DNA of 64,000 bases, taken from contig NZ_CP010817.1 of assembly GCF_000833025.1 (NCBI RefSeq), forward strand, positions 2,542,001 through 2,606,000, written 5' to 3'. Source of the DNA: Myroides profundi. Its GTDB lineage: Bacteria; Bacteroidota; Bacteroidia; Flavobacteriales; Flavobacteriaceae. The stretch's first letter is position 1; each line of letters opens with the position of its first letter. This document shows positions 34,406 through 42,196 of this stretch, one piece after another. The notes below the pieces were generated by a model. That model did no database searches, was not told the origin of the DNA, and saw only the letters and a program-made list of their open reading frames with translations. A program made the position numbers and the translations under genes.

Positions 34406-35173
34406 CTATATTAAAGGCATAAACATAGGTTTGCCTTGATTATCTATACGGTGTAATGGCAACTGATAAGTCTCTTCTAACAATCGGTGTAACTCTTCCC
34501 CTTGTACCTCTTGAATATCTATCAACTGTTTGTTTTGCATTAAGTAGAATCGCTCTCCATACATAAACGCAAGGTTGGGGTCATGCATTACACAGAGTAC
34601 AGTAGTACCTTCTTCCGCCAACTGTTTAATACACTTTAGTACAGCTACCTGATAGTGTAAATCTAAATGGTTCGTTGGTTCATCGAGCATCAACACCTCT
34701 GGTTTCTGCACTAATACTCTACACAATAAGACTAACTGACGCTCTCCACCCGAAAGTGAGGTATAAGGCTTATCTATCAAATGAGATAACTGAAAGCGAG
34801 ATAATATATCGACTACCTCTTGAAAATCTTGTTCTGCAGGAGCAAACTTTGCAAAAGAAGCCCTTCCTGTTAGAATAACCTCTTTCACCGTAAAAGGAAA
34901 AGTAGTCTGATGAAACTGATTTAAGAATCCTATACGCATATATTGCTCCTTTCCTAACTTAATCGCTCTGCGTTCTTGTCCATCAAAGCACACCTGTCCG
35001 TGATACTTCTTTTCTAAACCTGCTAGAATATTAAACATCGTAGACTTACCACTTCCATTTCGTCCTAGTATAATAGAGAGTTTTCCTCGCTCAAAAGACG
35101 CATTCACCCTGTCTAAGACTACTTCTTTAGCGTAAGAGAACACTAAGTCTTGTATTTCTATCAACTGTCTCAT
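34406..35173 (-). CDS. ABC transporter ATP-binding protein (FecE/BtuD-like)
   Basis: 255 aa. Walker A GRNGSGKST, signature LSGGERQLVLL and Walker B VLMLDEPTNHLD are all intact, with the downstream switch His in CVMHDPNLA. It energises the FecCD-type permease upstream. I start at ATG 35173 (M-R-Q-L-I-E), which overlaps the permease stop as ATGA (35170-35173), in preference to an ATG three codons earlier. The family moves iron-siderophores, cobalamin, or metals such as nickel and cobalt; the context favours nickel. Confidence 0.93.
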   Translation of the reverse strand: MRQLIEIQDLVFSYAKEVVLDRVNASFERGKLSIILGRNGSGKSTMFNILAGLEKKYHGQVCFDGQERRAIKLGKEQYMRIGFLNQFHQTTFPFTVKEVILTGRASFAKFAPAEQDFQEVVDILSRFQLSHLIDKPYTSLSGGERQLVLLCRVLVQKPEVLMLDEPTNHLDLHYQVAVLKCIKQLAEEGTTVLCVMHDPNLAFMYGERFYLMQNKQLIDIQEVQGEELHRLLEETYQLPLHRIDNQGKPMFMPLI

Positions 35174-36168
35174 GCGCTCCAATTGGTTAAACTCTTTTTC
35201 ATCAAATAAATAAATATAGGTGCTCCTATAATCATGGTAAACACGCCTACAGGAATCTCAAAAGGCATTACAGCACGAGAGAAATCATCTATCAACAATA
35301 GAAAAGACCCTCCTATACTGATATTGGCCCAAACACCAATATTGTTATTAGGTCCGAATACCATTCTACTCATGTGAGGCACGATCAGTCCGAATAGACT
35401 AATCACTCCAACTGCGGCTACCGAAGAAGCTGTAATCATCGTGGCTACACAGATAAGAACAAGCTTTAAATACTTCGGATTAACTCCTACCGCTAAAGCT
35501 TCATTATCTCCTAACGACAAAAGGTTAAGCTTCCAACGCAGTAATACAATTATAAATAAACCCAAAAGTATAGGTGCAAATGCAGTGTATACTTTAGACC
35601 AAGAAGCAGTGTGTAAGTTTCCCATTGTCCACTGCACTATAGCTTGTAGTTTATAAGGGTCACTCATATATTGTAACAAGGTTAGTAAAGCTGTAAATAC
35701 TCCTGATACGATAATTCCTGACAAAACCATACTTACTATAGAAGTACGACTCCCTGCATAAGATACTGTATAAGTCAATGCTACAGCACATATCCCAAAG
35801 GCAAAGGCAGATAGATTAATCGATATAAAAGGAAATAGCATAGCTAGAGCAGCTCCGAAGGCAGCTCCTGAAGAGATACCTAAAGTAAAAGGGTCTACTA
35901 TAGGGTTGCGAAAGATGGCTTGTAACACTCCTCCTGATACAGCAAGAGAAGCTCCTACTAGAAAGGTTAAGATAATACGAGGCAAACGCACTTTCCACAA
36001 AATAGTCTCTATCGGGTCTGTAGAAAGTTCTGAACTACTAAACCACTTCACAGCATGGCTAAATAGTTCTGCTGGAGATAAAGTCCCCGTAGTTCCCAAC
36101 ATAAGAGACCCTATTAATAACCAAATAGGGATAATCCACAATAACCCAACTTTAATGCTATATCTCAT
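35170..36168 (-). CDS. FecCD family ABC transporter permease
   Basis: 332 aa, about ten membrane helices. Signatures: VRLPRIILTFLVGASLAVSGG near the N-terminus, RNPIVDPFTLGISSGAAFGA, and the C-terminal GLIVPHMSRMVFGP. This is the BtuC/FhuB/FecCD importer permease fold. It starts 7 bases after the binding-protein stop and overlaps the ATPase start, so the three importer genes are translationally linked. Confidence 0.95.
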   Translation of the reverse strand: MRYSIKVGLLWIIPIWLLIGSLMLGTTGTLSPAELFSHAVKWFSSSELSTDPIETILWKVRLPRIILTFLVGASLAVSGGVLQAIFRNPIVDPFTLGISSGAAFGAALAMLFPFISINLSAFAFGICAVALTYTVSYAGSRTSIVSMVLSGIIVSGVFTALLTLLQYMSDPYKLQAIVQWTMGNLHTASWSKVYTAFAPILLGLFIIVLLRWKLNLLSLGDNEALAVGVNPKYLKLVLICVATMITASSVAAVGVISLFGLIVPHMSRMVFGPNNNIGVWANISIGGSFLLLIDDFSRAVMPFEIPVGVFTMIIGAPIFIYLMKKSLTNWSA

Positions 36169-36175
36169 ATATGGT

Positions 36176-37183
36176 TTATTTCTGACCTTTTGTATTGTAT
36201 AATATATTCATCGCTTCATCTATCTCTGCTCTTAGTGCATCTTCTGTGTACTCAGGGTAACTCCATTGACGAACTTGTTTGGCAAATAATAAAAACTTCA
36301 CTGTGTGAGGATCGTATAAGAATGAAGGTTTCATGACCTTTACTTGTTTATTTACTACTGCTGGTAGATTAGCTAATTCACTTAACCCATATACATCACG
36401 TTCATTAGAGTTCCACAGAAGAATGATATCAGGATTCCACTTGTACAGCATCTCCGCTCCTACATTAGGAGCTTGCATCTCTAAAGGGCATGCATTAATA
36501 GCACCGGATAATGTAATCGCCATATCCATCAAAGTACCTTTACCCGAAGTAGAAAGTACTCGTCCTTTAGACCAAGCGTAATATACTTTCTTTGGGCTTT
36601 CTACTTTAGAAGCTTCCATTTCTGCTACTTCTTTTTCTATATAATCTGTGATTTTAGTAGCGCGATCAGCTTTCCCCAATAGTGTTCCTATTCCCTTAAG
36701 TTCACTGATAATTCCTTTTTGGTCTTCACTTGCAATGGTAAATACTGCGATACCTAGGTCTTCTAGTTGCGCTACAGCTTCTGCATCTTGATCAAAAGTG
36801 ATGACTAAGTCTGGCTGAAGTCCTATAATCGCTTCTACATTAGAAGACCCTCCACCGAAAGTAGGTGTAGCAATCTCTTTCTTAGCCATACGACTATCTA
36901 AAGTAGATAGAAAAGAGAAAGTATCTTCATTCAAATAAATTTGTTGAGGAATACCCACTAGCTTCTCTTGTGCATCTAACATAAATACATCATCTACCAG
37001 AGCCTCGTATAAAGCTACTACTCTAGTAGCAGGCTTAGATAAACGAACCTCTTTACCTCTACTGTCTATAGTTACAAGTTCTGTTGAGGTTGGTTCTGTA
37101 GATTGTGTTGGCTCTGTACTTTGTTTACACGATTGTAATAATACAAGTGAAAACAATACAGTTAATAAATATCTTAATTTCAT
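36176..37183 (-). CDS. Periplasmic metal/chelate-binding lipoprotein of the ABC importer
   Basis: 335 aa, class III (FecB/BtuF-type) substrate-binding protein. Lipobox LVLLQSC at about residue 19, then a short S/T/P/E-rich tether, and two lobes joined by a long helix: TIDSRGKEVRLSKPATRVVAL, LQPDLVITFDQDAEAVAQLEDLGIAVF and the C-terminal KVMKPSFLYDPHTVKFLLFAKQV. It hands substrate to the permease encoded next. A His and several acidic residues lie in the cleft region, but the metal cannot be assigned from these alone. Nickel is inferred from the HypAB and UreE-like genes upstream. Confidence 0.92.
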   Translation of the reverse strand: MKLRYLLTVLFSLVLLQSCKQSTEPTQSTEPTSTELVTIDSRGKEVRLSKPATRVVALYEALVDDVFMLDAQEKLVGIPQQIYLNEDTFSFLSTLDSRMAKKEIATPTFGGGSSNVEAIIGLQPDLVITFDQDAEAVAQLEDLGIAVFTIASEDQKGIISELKGIGTLLGKADRATKITDYIEKEVAEMEASKVESPKKVYYAWSKGRVLSTSGKGTLMDMAITLSGAINACPLEMQAPNVGAEMLYKWNPDIILLWNSNERDVYGLSELANLPAVVNKQVKVMKPSFLYDPHTVKFLLFAKQVRQWSYPEYTEDALRAEIDEAMNILYNTKGQK

Positions 37184-37313
37184 AATTCTTAGAATTTACT
37201 CGTCACGGATTGCAAATCCGAGACAACTGAGTTGCGGTTTACAGTTAACGGATTATAGTTTACAGTTTACAGTACAATCGGCCTTCTGCTTCCCGTTCCC
37301 TGTTTTCAGTTCC
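37184..37313. other. Gap with relics of dispersed repeats
   Basis: 130 bases between the UreE-like gene and the binding-protein gene. They contain a degenerate CGGATTGCAAATCCG palindrome like that of the 86-bp arrays, and a decayed run of TTTACAGTTTACAG-like units. No T-run terminator is obvious, so read-through is possible. Confidence 0.45.
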
Positions 37314-37763
37314 CTATTTACTGTATTTTTTTTTAAGCAAATGTTGTGTGAACAACTGTCTCTTTTCTAATACAATATTATTTGCAAACTTGCTTACTAA
37401 TTGTTCATATAGATTACCGTCATAAGGCACTAAGAAGGTGTTGTCTCCTTCTATAAACACAGGTAGATGTCTATTGCCTATATAAAAAGAGAAGTCAGCT
37501 ACCTCATGCCCTTTATCCGATTTAAACTGTATTGCTAAAATTGGTTTAACAACTAGTTGAGCTATTAATTCTCCTTGACAATACAATGCATCTCCATGTT
37601 GCCAGTCTCTATCCTCTTTCAGCAGATGTAGTTCAACCCCGTTAGTAGTCAATCGATGAAATAGATGCTTTTGTGTTTCGAACCATTCGATTTCAAACAC
37701 ATCTATTCCCTCGACAATTCGTTCACGAGGTTGAATATCATCTATATAAATTGTTTGTTGCAT
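37314..37763 (-). CDS. Second UreE-like nickel chaperone (paralogue)
   Basis: 149 aa, aligning with the UreE encoded at 25250-25747: EIEWFETQKHLFHRLTTNGVEL matches its IEWYQVEKRIQRLVTADGVSI, and FSFYIGNRHLPVFIEGDNTFLVPYDGNLYE matches AYEIGNKHIPLFAEGNSLYMPYE, including the conserved nickel-binding His. It is shorter at the C-terminus. The start is 8 bases after the hypB stop. Having one UreE copy with the urease genes and another with hypAB and an importer suggests a nickel-relay function at the uptake step; the specific role is inferred. Confidence 0.82.
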   Translation of the reverse strand: MQQTIYIDDIQPRERIVEGIDVFEIEWFETQKHLFHRLTTNGVELHLLKEDRDWQHGDALYCQGELIAQLVVKPILAIQFKSDKGHEVADFSFYIGNRHLPVFIEGDNTFLVPYDGNLYEQLVSKFANNIVLEKRQLFTQHLLKKKYSK

Positions 37764-37770
37764 AAGTGAG

Positions 37771-38478
37771 TTACTCAGCTGCGTTTGCTTTTTTAGCTTT
37801 TACACGTTCTTTTAACCATTCGCACCACTCGTCTATCCCCTCTCCATTCGTTGTACTAATCGTCAATACTTCGATATTCGGATTAACCTCTCTAGCATCT
37901 TTCGTCACATTCTCTACTGTAAAAGGAACATAAGGAAGTAAGTCGGCTTTAGACACTAACATTAACTCACTAGTCAAGAACATACGCGGGTATTTCTTCG
38001 GTTTGTCATCTCCTTCTGTAGTCGCTAATAAAGTAACTCTATAGTCTTCTCCTAAATCGAAAGCAGATGGACATAATAAGTTCCCTACGTTCTCTATGAA
38101 TAATAAATCCGTTCCTTCTAGGTCAATATGATCTAGAGCTTGAAGAATCATCTGTGCTTCAATATGACACATTCCTCCTGTTACGATTTGAAGTGCATTT
38201 AAGCCTACTTCTTTCATACGAACAGCATCTCTATCAGTCTCTGGATCTCCTACTAATACTGATATGTTTAAGTCTTTTCCTAGACGTTTACCTGTTTCTT
38301 GCATTAAAGTCGTCTTACCAGAGCCAGGAGAAGAACAAACATTAATAACACAAACATTCTTTAAGCGTTCTCTAATAGCATTAGCTACAAAGTCATTTGC
38401 TTTTAACAAGTGTAATGTGGTATTATCACATTGTAATGAACCTACGCGATTTCCTAAACTTTTTGGATTCGATGCCAT
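37771..38478 (-). CDS. hypB: Nickel-delivery GTPase HypB
   Basis: 235-aa SIMIBI GTPase. P-loop CSSPGSGKTT (48-57), metal-site Cys104-His105 in TGGMCHIEA and Cys136 in ENVGNLLCPSAFDLG, with SKADLLPY as the guanine-specificity loop. The N-terminal C-x-x-C-G-C high-affinity site of E. coli HypB is absent, as in Helicobacter-type proteins. HypB with HypA delivers nickel to [NiFe]-hydrogenase or, in ureolytic bacteria, to urease. No hydrogenase gene lies in the window. Ten bases separate it from hypA. Confidence 0.93.
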   Translation of the reverse strand: MASNPKSLGNRVGSLQCDNTTLHLLKANDFVANAIRERLKNVCVINVCSSPGSGKTTLMQETGKRLGKDLNISVLVGDPETDRDAVRMKEVGLNALQIVTGGMCHIEAQMILQALDHIDLEGTDLLFIENVGNLLCPSAFDLGEDYRVTLLATTEGDDKPKKYPRMFLTSELMLVSKADLLPYVPFTVENVTKDAREVNPNIEVLTISTTNGEGIDEWCEWLKERVKAKKANAAE

Positions 38479-38488
38479 AAATAATGAT

Positions 38489-38836
38489 TTATAATGATTG
38501 TTTAAATATTACTTTTGAAATATATAATTCGTTGCCTTGTACAATATCAGCTGACGGAGTACCACATGGGCAAACAAATCGGTGATACTCTACCTTAAAG
38601 TCTTTATCACAACTGTGACAGTGCGCTATGATATCATTGACCACCACCTCTAACTCCATGTCTCTATAGACCTCATTATCGATGATAAAGGCATCAAAGG
38701 CGTTCTGTATCAGCACAGGCTGTACATTAGATAACAACCCTGCTGTGACCTGTATTTTCTGAATATCTTCTACTTTAGCCTCATAGTGTTCTTCTAGTGT
38801 AGAAAAGATATCTTTCACGATTGACAATTCATGCAT
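38489..38836 (-). CDS. hypA: Nickel/zinc metallochaperone HypA
   Basis: 115 aa. It begins MHELSIV, where His2 is the conserved nickel ligand. The zinc domain has CHSC (73-76) and FVCPCGTPS (Cys89, Cys91), so the second Cys pair is C-x-C rather than the usual C-x-x-C, a small departure that could change zinc geometry. HypA acts with HypB and, in ureolytic bacteria, can pass nickel to UreE/UreG. It is the first gene of the island reading leftward. The leader upstream has a 10-bp inverted repeat. Confidence 0.92.
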   Translation of the reverse strand: MHELSIVKDIFSTLEEHYEAKVEDIQKIQVTAGLLSNVQPVLIQNAFDAFIIDNEVYRDMELEVVVNDIIAHCHSCDKDFKVEYHRFVCPCGTPSADIVQGNELYISKVIFKQSL

Positions 38837-38911
38837 CGCTTTACATTTTAATTCTATATATACTCTACTATAACAGATAAAAAGGTATCTACAATTTTTA
38901 GACCCTTTTTT

Positions 38912-38951
38912 GTTTAACTGTGAAACTTGAAGTAATTCTTTACAGTTAAAC
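38912..38951. repeat. 10-bp inverted repeat in the hypA leader
   Basis: Exact arms GTTTAACTGT and ACAGTTAAAC separated by 20 bases, 75-115 bases upstream of the hypA ATG. It could be an operator or a leader structure. Confidence 0.6.
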
Positions 38952-39154
38952 TGTTTTTTGATTAGTGTGGATTCTCGCTGATTAGGTCAGTACTATTCTT
39001 TTCGGTTTGAATAGACACTAATTTCACTTTTCTTTACAAAATACTTTAAAGTGGCATTTCTAAGAATTGCTGTTATTAATAAATCAAAACCAATCACATA
39101 CTAGCCACGCCCCCTTTATTAACGGTACAAATGTAAAAACACTTCTCTATCAAG

Positions 39155-39193
39155 AATAGCACAAATCTTGACTATACTACCATAAAATAGGCA
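39155..39193. repeat. 39-bp exact repeat, copy 2 (hypA upstream)
   Basis: Identical to 28826-28864 in sequence and orientation. It lies 319 bases upstream of the hypA start and about 170 upstream of the zeta gene. Confidence 0.85.
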
Positions 39194-39363
39194 TTCACAT
39201 TTCTTTAAGAGTAGTGAATATAAGAGAATGAGGGAACGAGGAAGACACATAAAAACCTCACAAAGTTGACTGTGAAATACTTTCTTTACAAACACAATTG
39301 AATAAGACAAAGTATTTTAGTGTAAATATTCTTTTGTTTTAAATAATTGGTAAATGTATCTTT

Positions 39364-39972
39364 ATGAAAACTAAGAGAATGAGGGAAAAGAACCTATATA
39401 TAATAGCAGGTTGTAATGGAGCAGGAAAAACAACTGCTTCTTTTACCATTTTACCAAAGATTTTAGACTGTAAAGAGTTTGTAAATGCTGATGAAATAGC
39501 TAAAGGCTTATCTCCATTTCAGCCAGAAAAAGTAGCGTTTGAAGCAGGAAGAATTATGCTTAATAGAATTAACGAGCTCTTTAAGGATAACGAAGATTTT
39601 TCATTTGAGACAACTCTAGCAACCAAAAGCTATAAACAGAAGATTTTATATGCAAAAGAAAACGGATATAATGTAACACTATTATTTTTTTGGCTTAAGG
39701 ATTTTCAATTAGCGAAAGAAAGGGTAAAAGAAAGGGTTAAGGAAGGTGGACATAATATCCCAGTAGATGTGATTGAACGTCGTTACATAAATGGAATTAT
39801 AAATCTTTTTGATATTTATTTAGATATAGTGGATGAATGTCTTATATTTGATAATTCAGAAGGGAATCATTTGCTAATCGCAGAAAAACATATTAGAGAA
39901 TTGATATCTATTCACAATCCTGATAAGTTTAATGCATTAAAACAATATTATGACAGCAGAAGAAAGAGCTAA
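39364..39972 (+). CDS. Zeta-toxin-like P-loop kinase
   Basis: 202 aa. Walker A GCNGAGKTT (16-24), then FVNADEIAKGLSPF (the zeta substrate-site Asp/Glu block), FSFETTLATKSY and a C-terminal KERVKEGGHNIPVDVIERRY, typical of the zeta/UDP-N-acetylglucosamine kinase group. Such kinases phosphorylate UDP-sugar precursors of peptidoglycan when not neutralised. A short gene overlaps its 3' end by 23 bases in another frame and is the likely partner. The start at 39364 could shift to ATG 39379. Confidence 0.88.
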   Translation: MKTKRMREKNLYIIAGCNGAGKTTASFTILPKILDCKEFVNADEIAKGLSPFQPEKVAFEAGRIMLNRINELFKDNEDFSFETTLATKSYKQKILYAKENGYNVTLLFFWLKDFQLAKERVKERVKEGGHNIPVDVIERRYINGIINLFDIYLDIVDECLIFDNSEGNHLLIAEKHIRELISIHNPDKFNALKQYYDSRRKS

Positions 39973-40096
39973 AAGAAAAGAAAAGATCATAAAAGGATTA
40001 GAACTTGCTTATGAGAATATGATCGCTTTTAAGAAAGAAAAAAAGAGTAAAATAGTTGTAATACGAGATGGGAAAATCGTCAAGTTAAACCCTTAG
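39950..40096 (+). CDS. 48-aa protein overlapping the zeta gene, candidate partner/antitoxin
   Basis: Frame +1 relative to the zeta gene: it begins MTAEERAKRKEKIIKGLELA and ends with a KIVVIRDGKIVKLNP beta-hairpin-like segment. It is very Lys-rich, with a helical N-terminus. It overlaps the last 23 bases of the toxin gene, and the pair ends in a shared terminator at 40121-40151, so they are transcribed together. Size and placement suit an antitoxin or co-factor, but toxin-first order and absence of a recognised epsilon fold make this inference. Confidence 0.65.
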   Translation: MTAEERAKRKEKIIKGLELAYENMIAFKKEKKSKIVVIRDGKIVKLNP

Positions 40097-40120
40097 TATT
40101 TGATTGAATATAATAGATGA

Positions 40121-40151
40121 AGGCTATCTGATTACTCGGATAGCCTTTTTA
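40121..40151 (+). terminator. Terminator of the zeta-toxin pair
   Basis: Stem AGGCTATC / GATAGCCT (40121-40128 with 40139-40146), followed by T5, 24 bases after the small gene's stop. Confidence 0.88.
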
Positions 40152-40286
40152 GTTTACAGTAATCGTTTTACGTAAATCTATATTCAGGACAAATGCAATA
40201 AAAAACCTTACCTATAATCTAAAAAGAAAACAAAAAAGCCGAATATTTAACGATACCTGTCTTTTTACATATTGTACTAAGTTACC

Positions 40287-40964
40287 CTATCCGAACTTAG
40301 CGTTTAAGAACTCTTCTCTTTCTAAACCTAAACAATCTGCAAAATACTTAGCAATCATTTCTCTAAGCTCCTGTTCATTCATTGTATCAGGATCTCTTCT
40401 ACTCTTAAAATAGTTTTTCTCAACCATTAGTTTGACCAACTCACCTACCGTCTCTACTTTAAACTCTTCTCCATTCTCAAATATAATTCCTCTTAAAAAA
40501 TATAATACCACAATACCTAATGTCACAAGAAGAAATTGTTGAAAAAAAGCAAAAATGACTAAAACAAAAAAGAACAACCACAACATTAAAACTTTGTATT
40601 CCTTGGGTTTAAATACCTTTAATTTAAAACCTAAATCTTCTTCTACTCTTTTGATATTCTCAATGCGATTCTGCTTAGGAAATAATTCTTCTAATCGAGT
40701 ATTCGGTTTTATATCAGACTCGTTTGTATACTTGTGAAGAATTGTTCTTAGTTTATAAAAAGCTTGTTGAGAAGTACAGTCTTCTTTTTTCTCTTGCTTA
40801 AAATAGCTAACTATTAAATCTAACATCTCAGCCACATTCCTTACTTCCGCAAGTTTCTGAGGATCTAAAGACAAGTTATATTCATTCACAAAGTTTTCAA
40901 TGGCATAGTCTAAATCCTCATATTGGTATCCTTTAAACACAAAAGGTTCTTTCACTTCCTCCAT
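40287..40964 (-). CDS. Hypothetical membrane protein
   Basis: 225 aa. A soluble, helical N-terminal ~115 residues precede two closely spaced hydrophobic segments (about 123-140 and 141-158: VLMLWLFFFVLVIFAFF, LLVTLGIVVLYFL) and a cytosolic C-terminal ~65 residues rich in Glu/Lys. I cannot name a family. I start at ATG 40964 (M-E-E-V-K-E-P); a frame-open ATG seven codons earlier is the alternative. Monocistronic by context. Confidence 0.65.
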   Translation of the reverse strand: MEEVKEPFVFKGYQYEDLDYAIENFVNEYNLSLDPQKLAEVRNVAEMLDLIVSYFKQEKKEDCTSQQAFYKLRTILHKYTNESDIKPNTRLEELFPKQNRIENIKRVEEDLGFKLKVFKPKEYKVLMLWLFFFVLVIFAFFQQFLLVTLGIVVLYFLRGIIFENGEEFKVETVGELVKLMVEKNYFKSRRDPDTMNEQELREMIAKYFADCLGLEREEFLNAKFG

Positions 40965-41025
40965 AACCAATTTATTTTTACACAACTAAAATACTACTTA
41001 TTCTCTTTTCCTAAACATAGAATCA

Positions 41026-41059
41026 AAAAAAGGATACTACCTCTCTGTAATATCCTTTC
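41026..41059 (-). terminator. Terminator of the HxlR gene
   Basis: Stem AAAGGATA / TATCCTTT (41029-41036 with 41051-41058; extends with one mismatch), T-run on the minus-strand 3' side, a few bases past the stop at 41064. Confidence 0.75.
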
Positions 41060-41063
41060 TAAA

Positions 41064-41432
41064 TTATTCTAAGGAACAAGGAGGTGGACTCACCACTTGC
41101 ACCCTGTCATTATTCTTGATAATCTCTTTTCCAAAATCAGAAATAGTCTGGATAAGAGGAAGCAATGTTCTTCCAAAATCAGACAATTCATACTCCACTC
41201 TTAGAGGAGGCTTACTAGTATACACTGTTCTTATCACAATACCGTCTGATTCTAATTCTTTAAGTTGCAAACTCAAAGTACGCTCTGTGATATTGACCAA
41301 ATCTTTTCTAAGCTCACTATATCTCTTTTTTTCGGCAAGGTACTTTATAATTGCAGCTTTCCATTTACCTCCTATAAACCTCATCGTCACACTCGTACTA
41401 CAAGGATAATCTTTATCATCTATACTATACAT
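41064..41432 (-). CDS. HxlR-family (DUF24) redox-type repressor
   Basis: 122-aa winged-helix protein: CSTSVTMRFIGGKWK, then KDLVNITERTLSLQLKELESDGI and YELSDFGRTLLPLI are the standard HxlR blocks. Cys11, just before the domain, is the position used by YodB/HypR-type members to sense quinones, aldehydes or disulfide stress. It is divergent from a nitroreductase gene with a 94-base shared control region containing a good palindrome, so it very probably represses that gene. Confidence 0.92.
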   Translation of the reverse strand: MYSIDDKDYPCSTSVTMRFIGGKWKAAIIKYLAEKKRYSELRKDLVNITERTLSLQLKELESDGIVIRTVYTSKPPLRVEYELSDFGRTLLPLIQTISDFGKEIIKNNDRVQVVSPPPCSLE

Positions 41433-41460
41433 CAGTTACTATACTTTTTGACCGTTATTG

Positions 41461-41491
41461 CAAATATAAATCACTATACTTAAGTTTGCAA
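41461..41491 (-). promoter_or_regulatory. Promoter of the HxlR gene
   Basis: Minus-strand TTG (41489-41491), a 20-base spacer and TATATTTG (41461-41468), an exact flavobacterial TAnnTTTG box, ending about 29 bases before the ATG at 41432. Confidence 0.7.
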
Positions 41492-41508
41492 CTATAAAAA
41501 TGATAGTT
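41490..41508. promoter_or_regulatory. Candidate HxlR operator
   Basis: AACTAT-N7-ATAGTT palindrome upstream of the nitroreductase gene, between a plus-strand TTG (41486-41488) and TAATTTAA (41509-41516). It resembles YodB-type boxes. Additional ACTATA half-sites lie on the HxlR side. Confidence 0.5.
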
Positions 41509-41526
41509 TAATTTAATATTAGAAAA

Positions 41527-42129
41527 ATGAGCTTTTTAGAAATTGCTAAGAGTAGATACACAACTAAAAAATATGATTCTACTAAAAAAATAAGTGGTGA
41601 CAAAATAGAACAATTAAAAGATATACTACAACTAAGTCCTTCATCGATTAATAGCCAACCATGGAAATTTACTATTGTTGAAAGCACAGAAGTAAAAAAT
41701 CTATTAGCAAGTAACTCAGCTTTTAATCAAACAAAGATAGAAGATGCTAGTCACCTAATTGTGTTCAATGTACTAAGTACAAAAGAATACTTTGAGAAAT
41801 TGCGTTTAGAAAATGCGGCTGAAGGTTCTAAAATATATTACAATAATTTTCTAAAACCTAGATCGGAAGAAGAGGTTACAGCTTGGTTAAAAAATCAAGT
41901 ATATATTTCATTAGGATTCTTCTTAGCAGCTTGTGGTACAATGGAAATTGATGCAACACCAATGGAGGGTATTAATACCCTAGAGTTTGATAAGATTATC
42001 AATGAAGATGGAGTTTACAAAAGTGTTTTTGCTGTAGCAATAGGATACAGAAATTCTGAAGATACTAACCAACCATCTGTAACTCCTAAAAATCGCCTAG
42101 ATAAAGAAACTACAATAGAAGTTAGATAA
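41527..42129 (+). CDS. Oxygen-insensitive NAD(P)H nitroreductase (NfsB-like)
   Basis: 200-aa FMN-dependent nitroreductase: AKSRYTTKKYD (FMN phosphate-binding Arg), LQLSPSSINSQPWKF (FMN loop), ISLGFFLAACGTMEIDATPMEG (second FMN segment) and FAVAIGYRNSED. Such enzymes reduce nitroaromatics and quinones by two electrons. Divergent from the HxlR repressor, consistent with an electrophile-response module. Confidence 0.92.
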   Translation: MSFLEIAKSRYTTKKYDSTKKISGDKIEQLKDILQLSPSSINSQPWKFTIVESTEVKNLLASNSAFNQTKIEDASHLIVFNVLSTKEYFEKLRLENAAEGSKIYYNNFLKPRSEEEVTAWLKNQVYISLGFFLAACGTMEIDATPMEGINTLEFDKIINEDGVYKSVFAVAIGYRNSEDTNQPSVTPKNRLDKETTIEVR

Positions 42130-42159
42130 TTAAACTACAACTCATGTTACTTCTAACAA

Positions 42160-42196
42160 CAAAAAAGCCAAGAAATCTTATCCTTGGCTTTTTTGT
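42160..42196 (+). terminator. Terminator of the nitroreductase gene
   Basis: Stem AAAAAAGCCAAG / CTTGGCTTTTTT (42161-42172 with 42183-42194), 31 bases after the stop. Confidence 0.9.

Larger units (their letters stand above)
38837..39363. other. Intergenic region between hypA and the zeta-toxin gene
   Basis: 527 bases separate divergent units. They include an inverted repeat GTTTAACTGT / ACAGTTAAAC (38912-38921 with 38942-38951) and the second 39-bp shared repeat (39155-39193). I see no credible coding frame; a 63-codon minus frame here has no protein-like features. Confidence 0.6.

Noticed and set aside
31252..38836. Cobalamin or iron-siderophore operon
   Set aside because: No cobalamin riboswitch-like leader and no siderophore synthesis genes; HypAB and UreE-like neighbours favour nickel, though iron cannot be excluded for the receptor and importer alone.
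39119..39310. 63-codon minus frame upstream of the zeta gene
   Set aside because: No protein-like pattern and it overlaps the 39-bp shared element; treated as non-coding.
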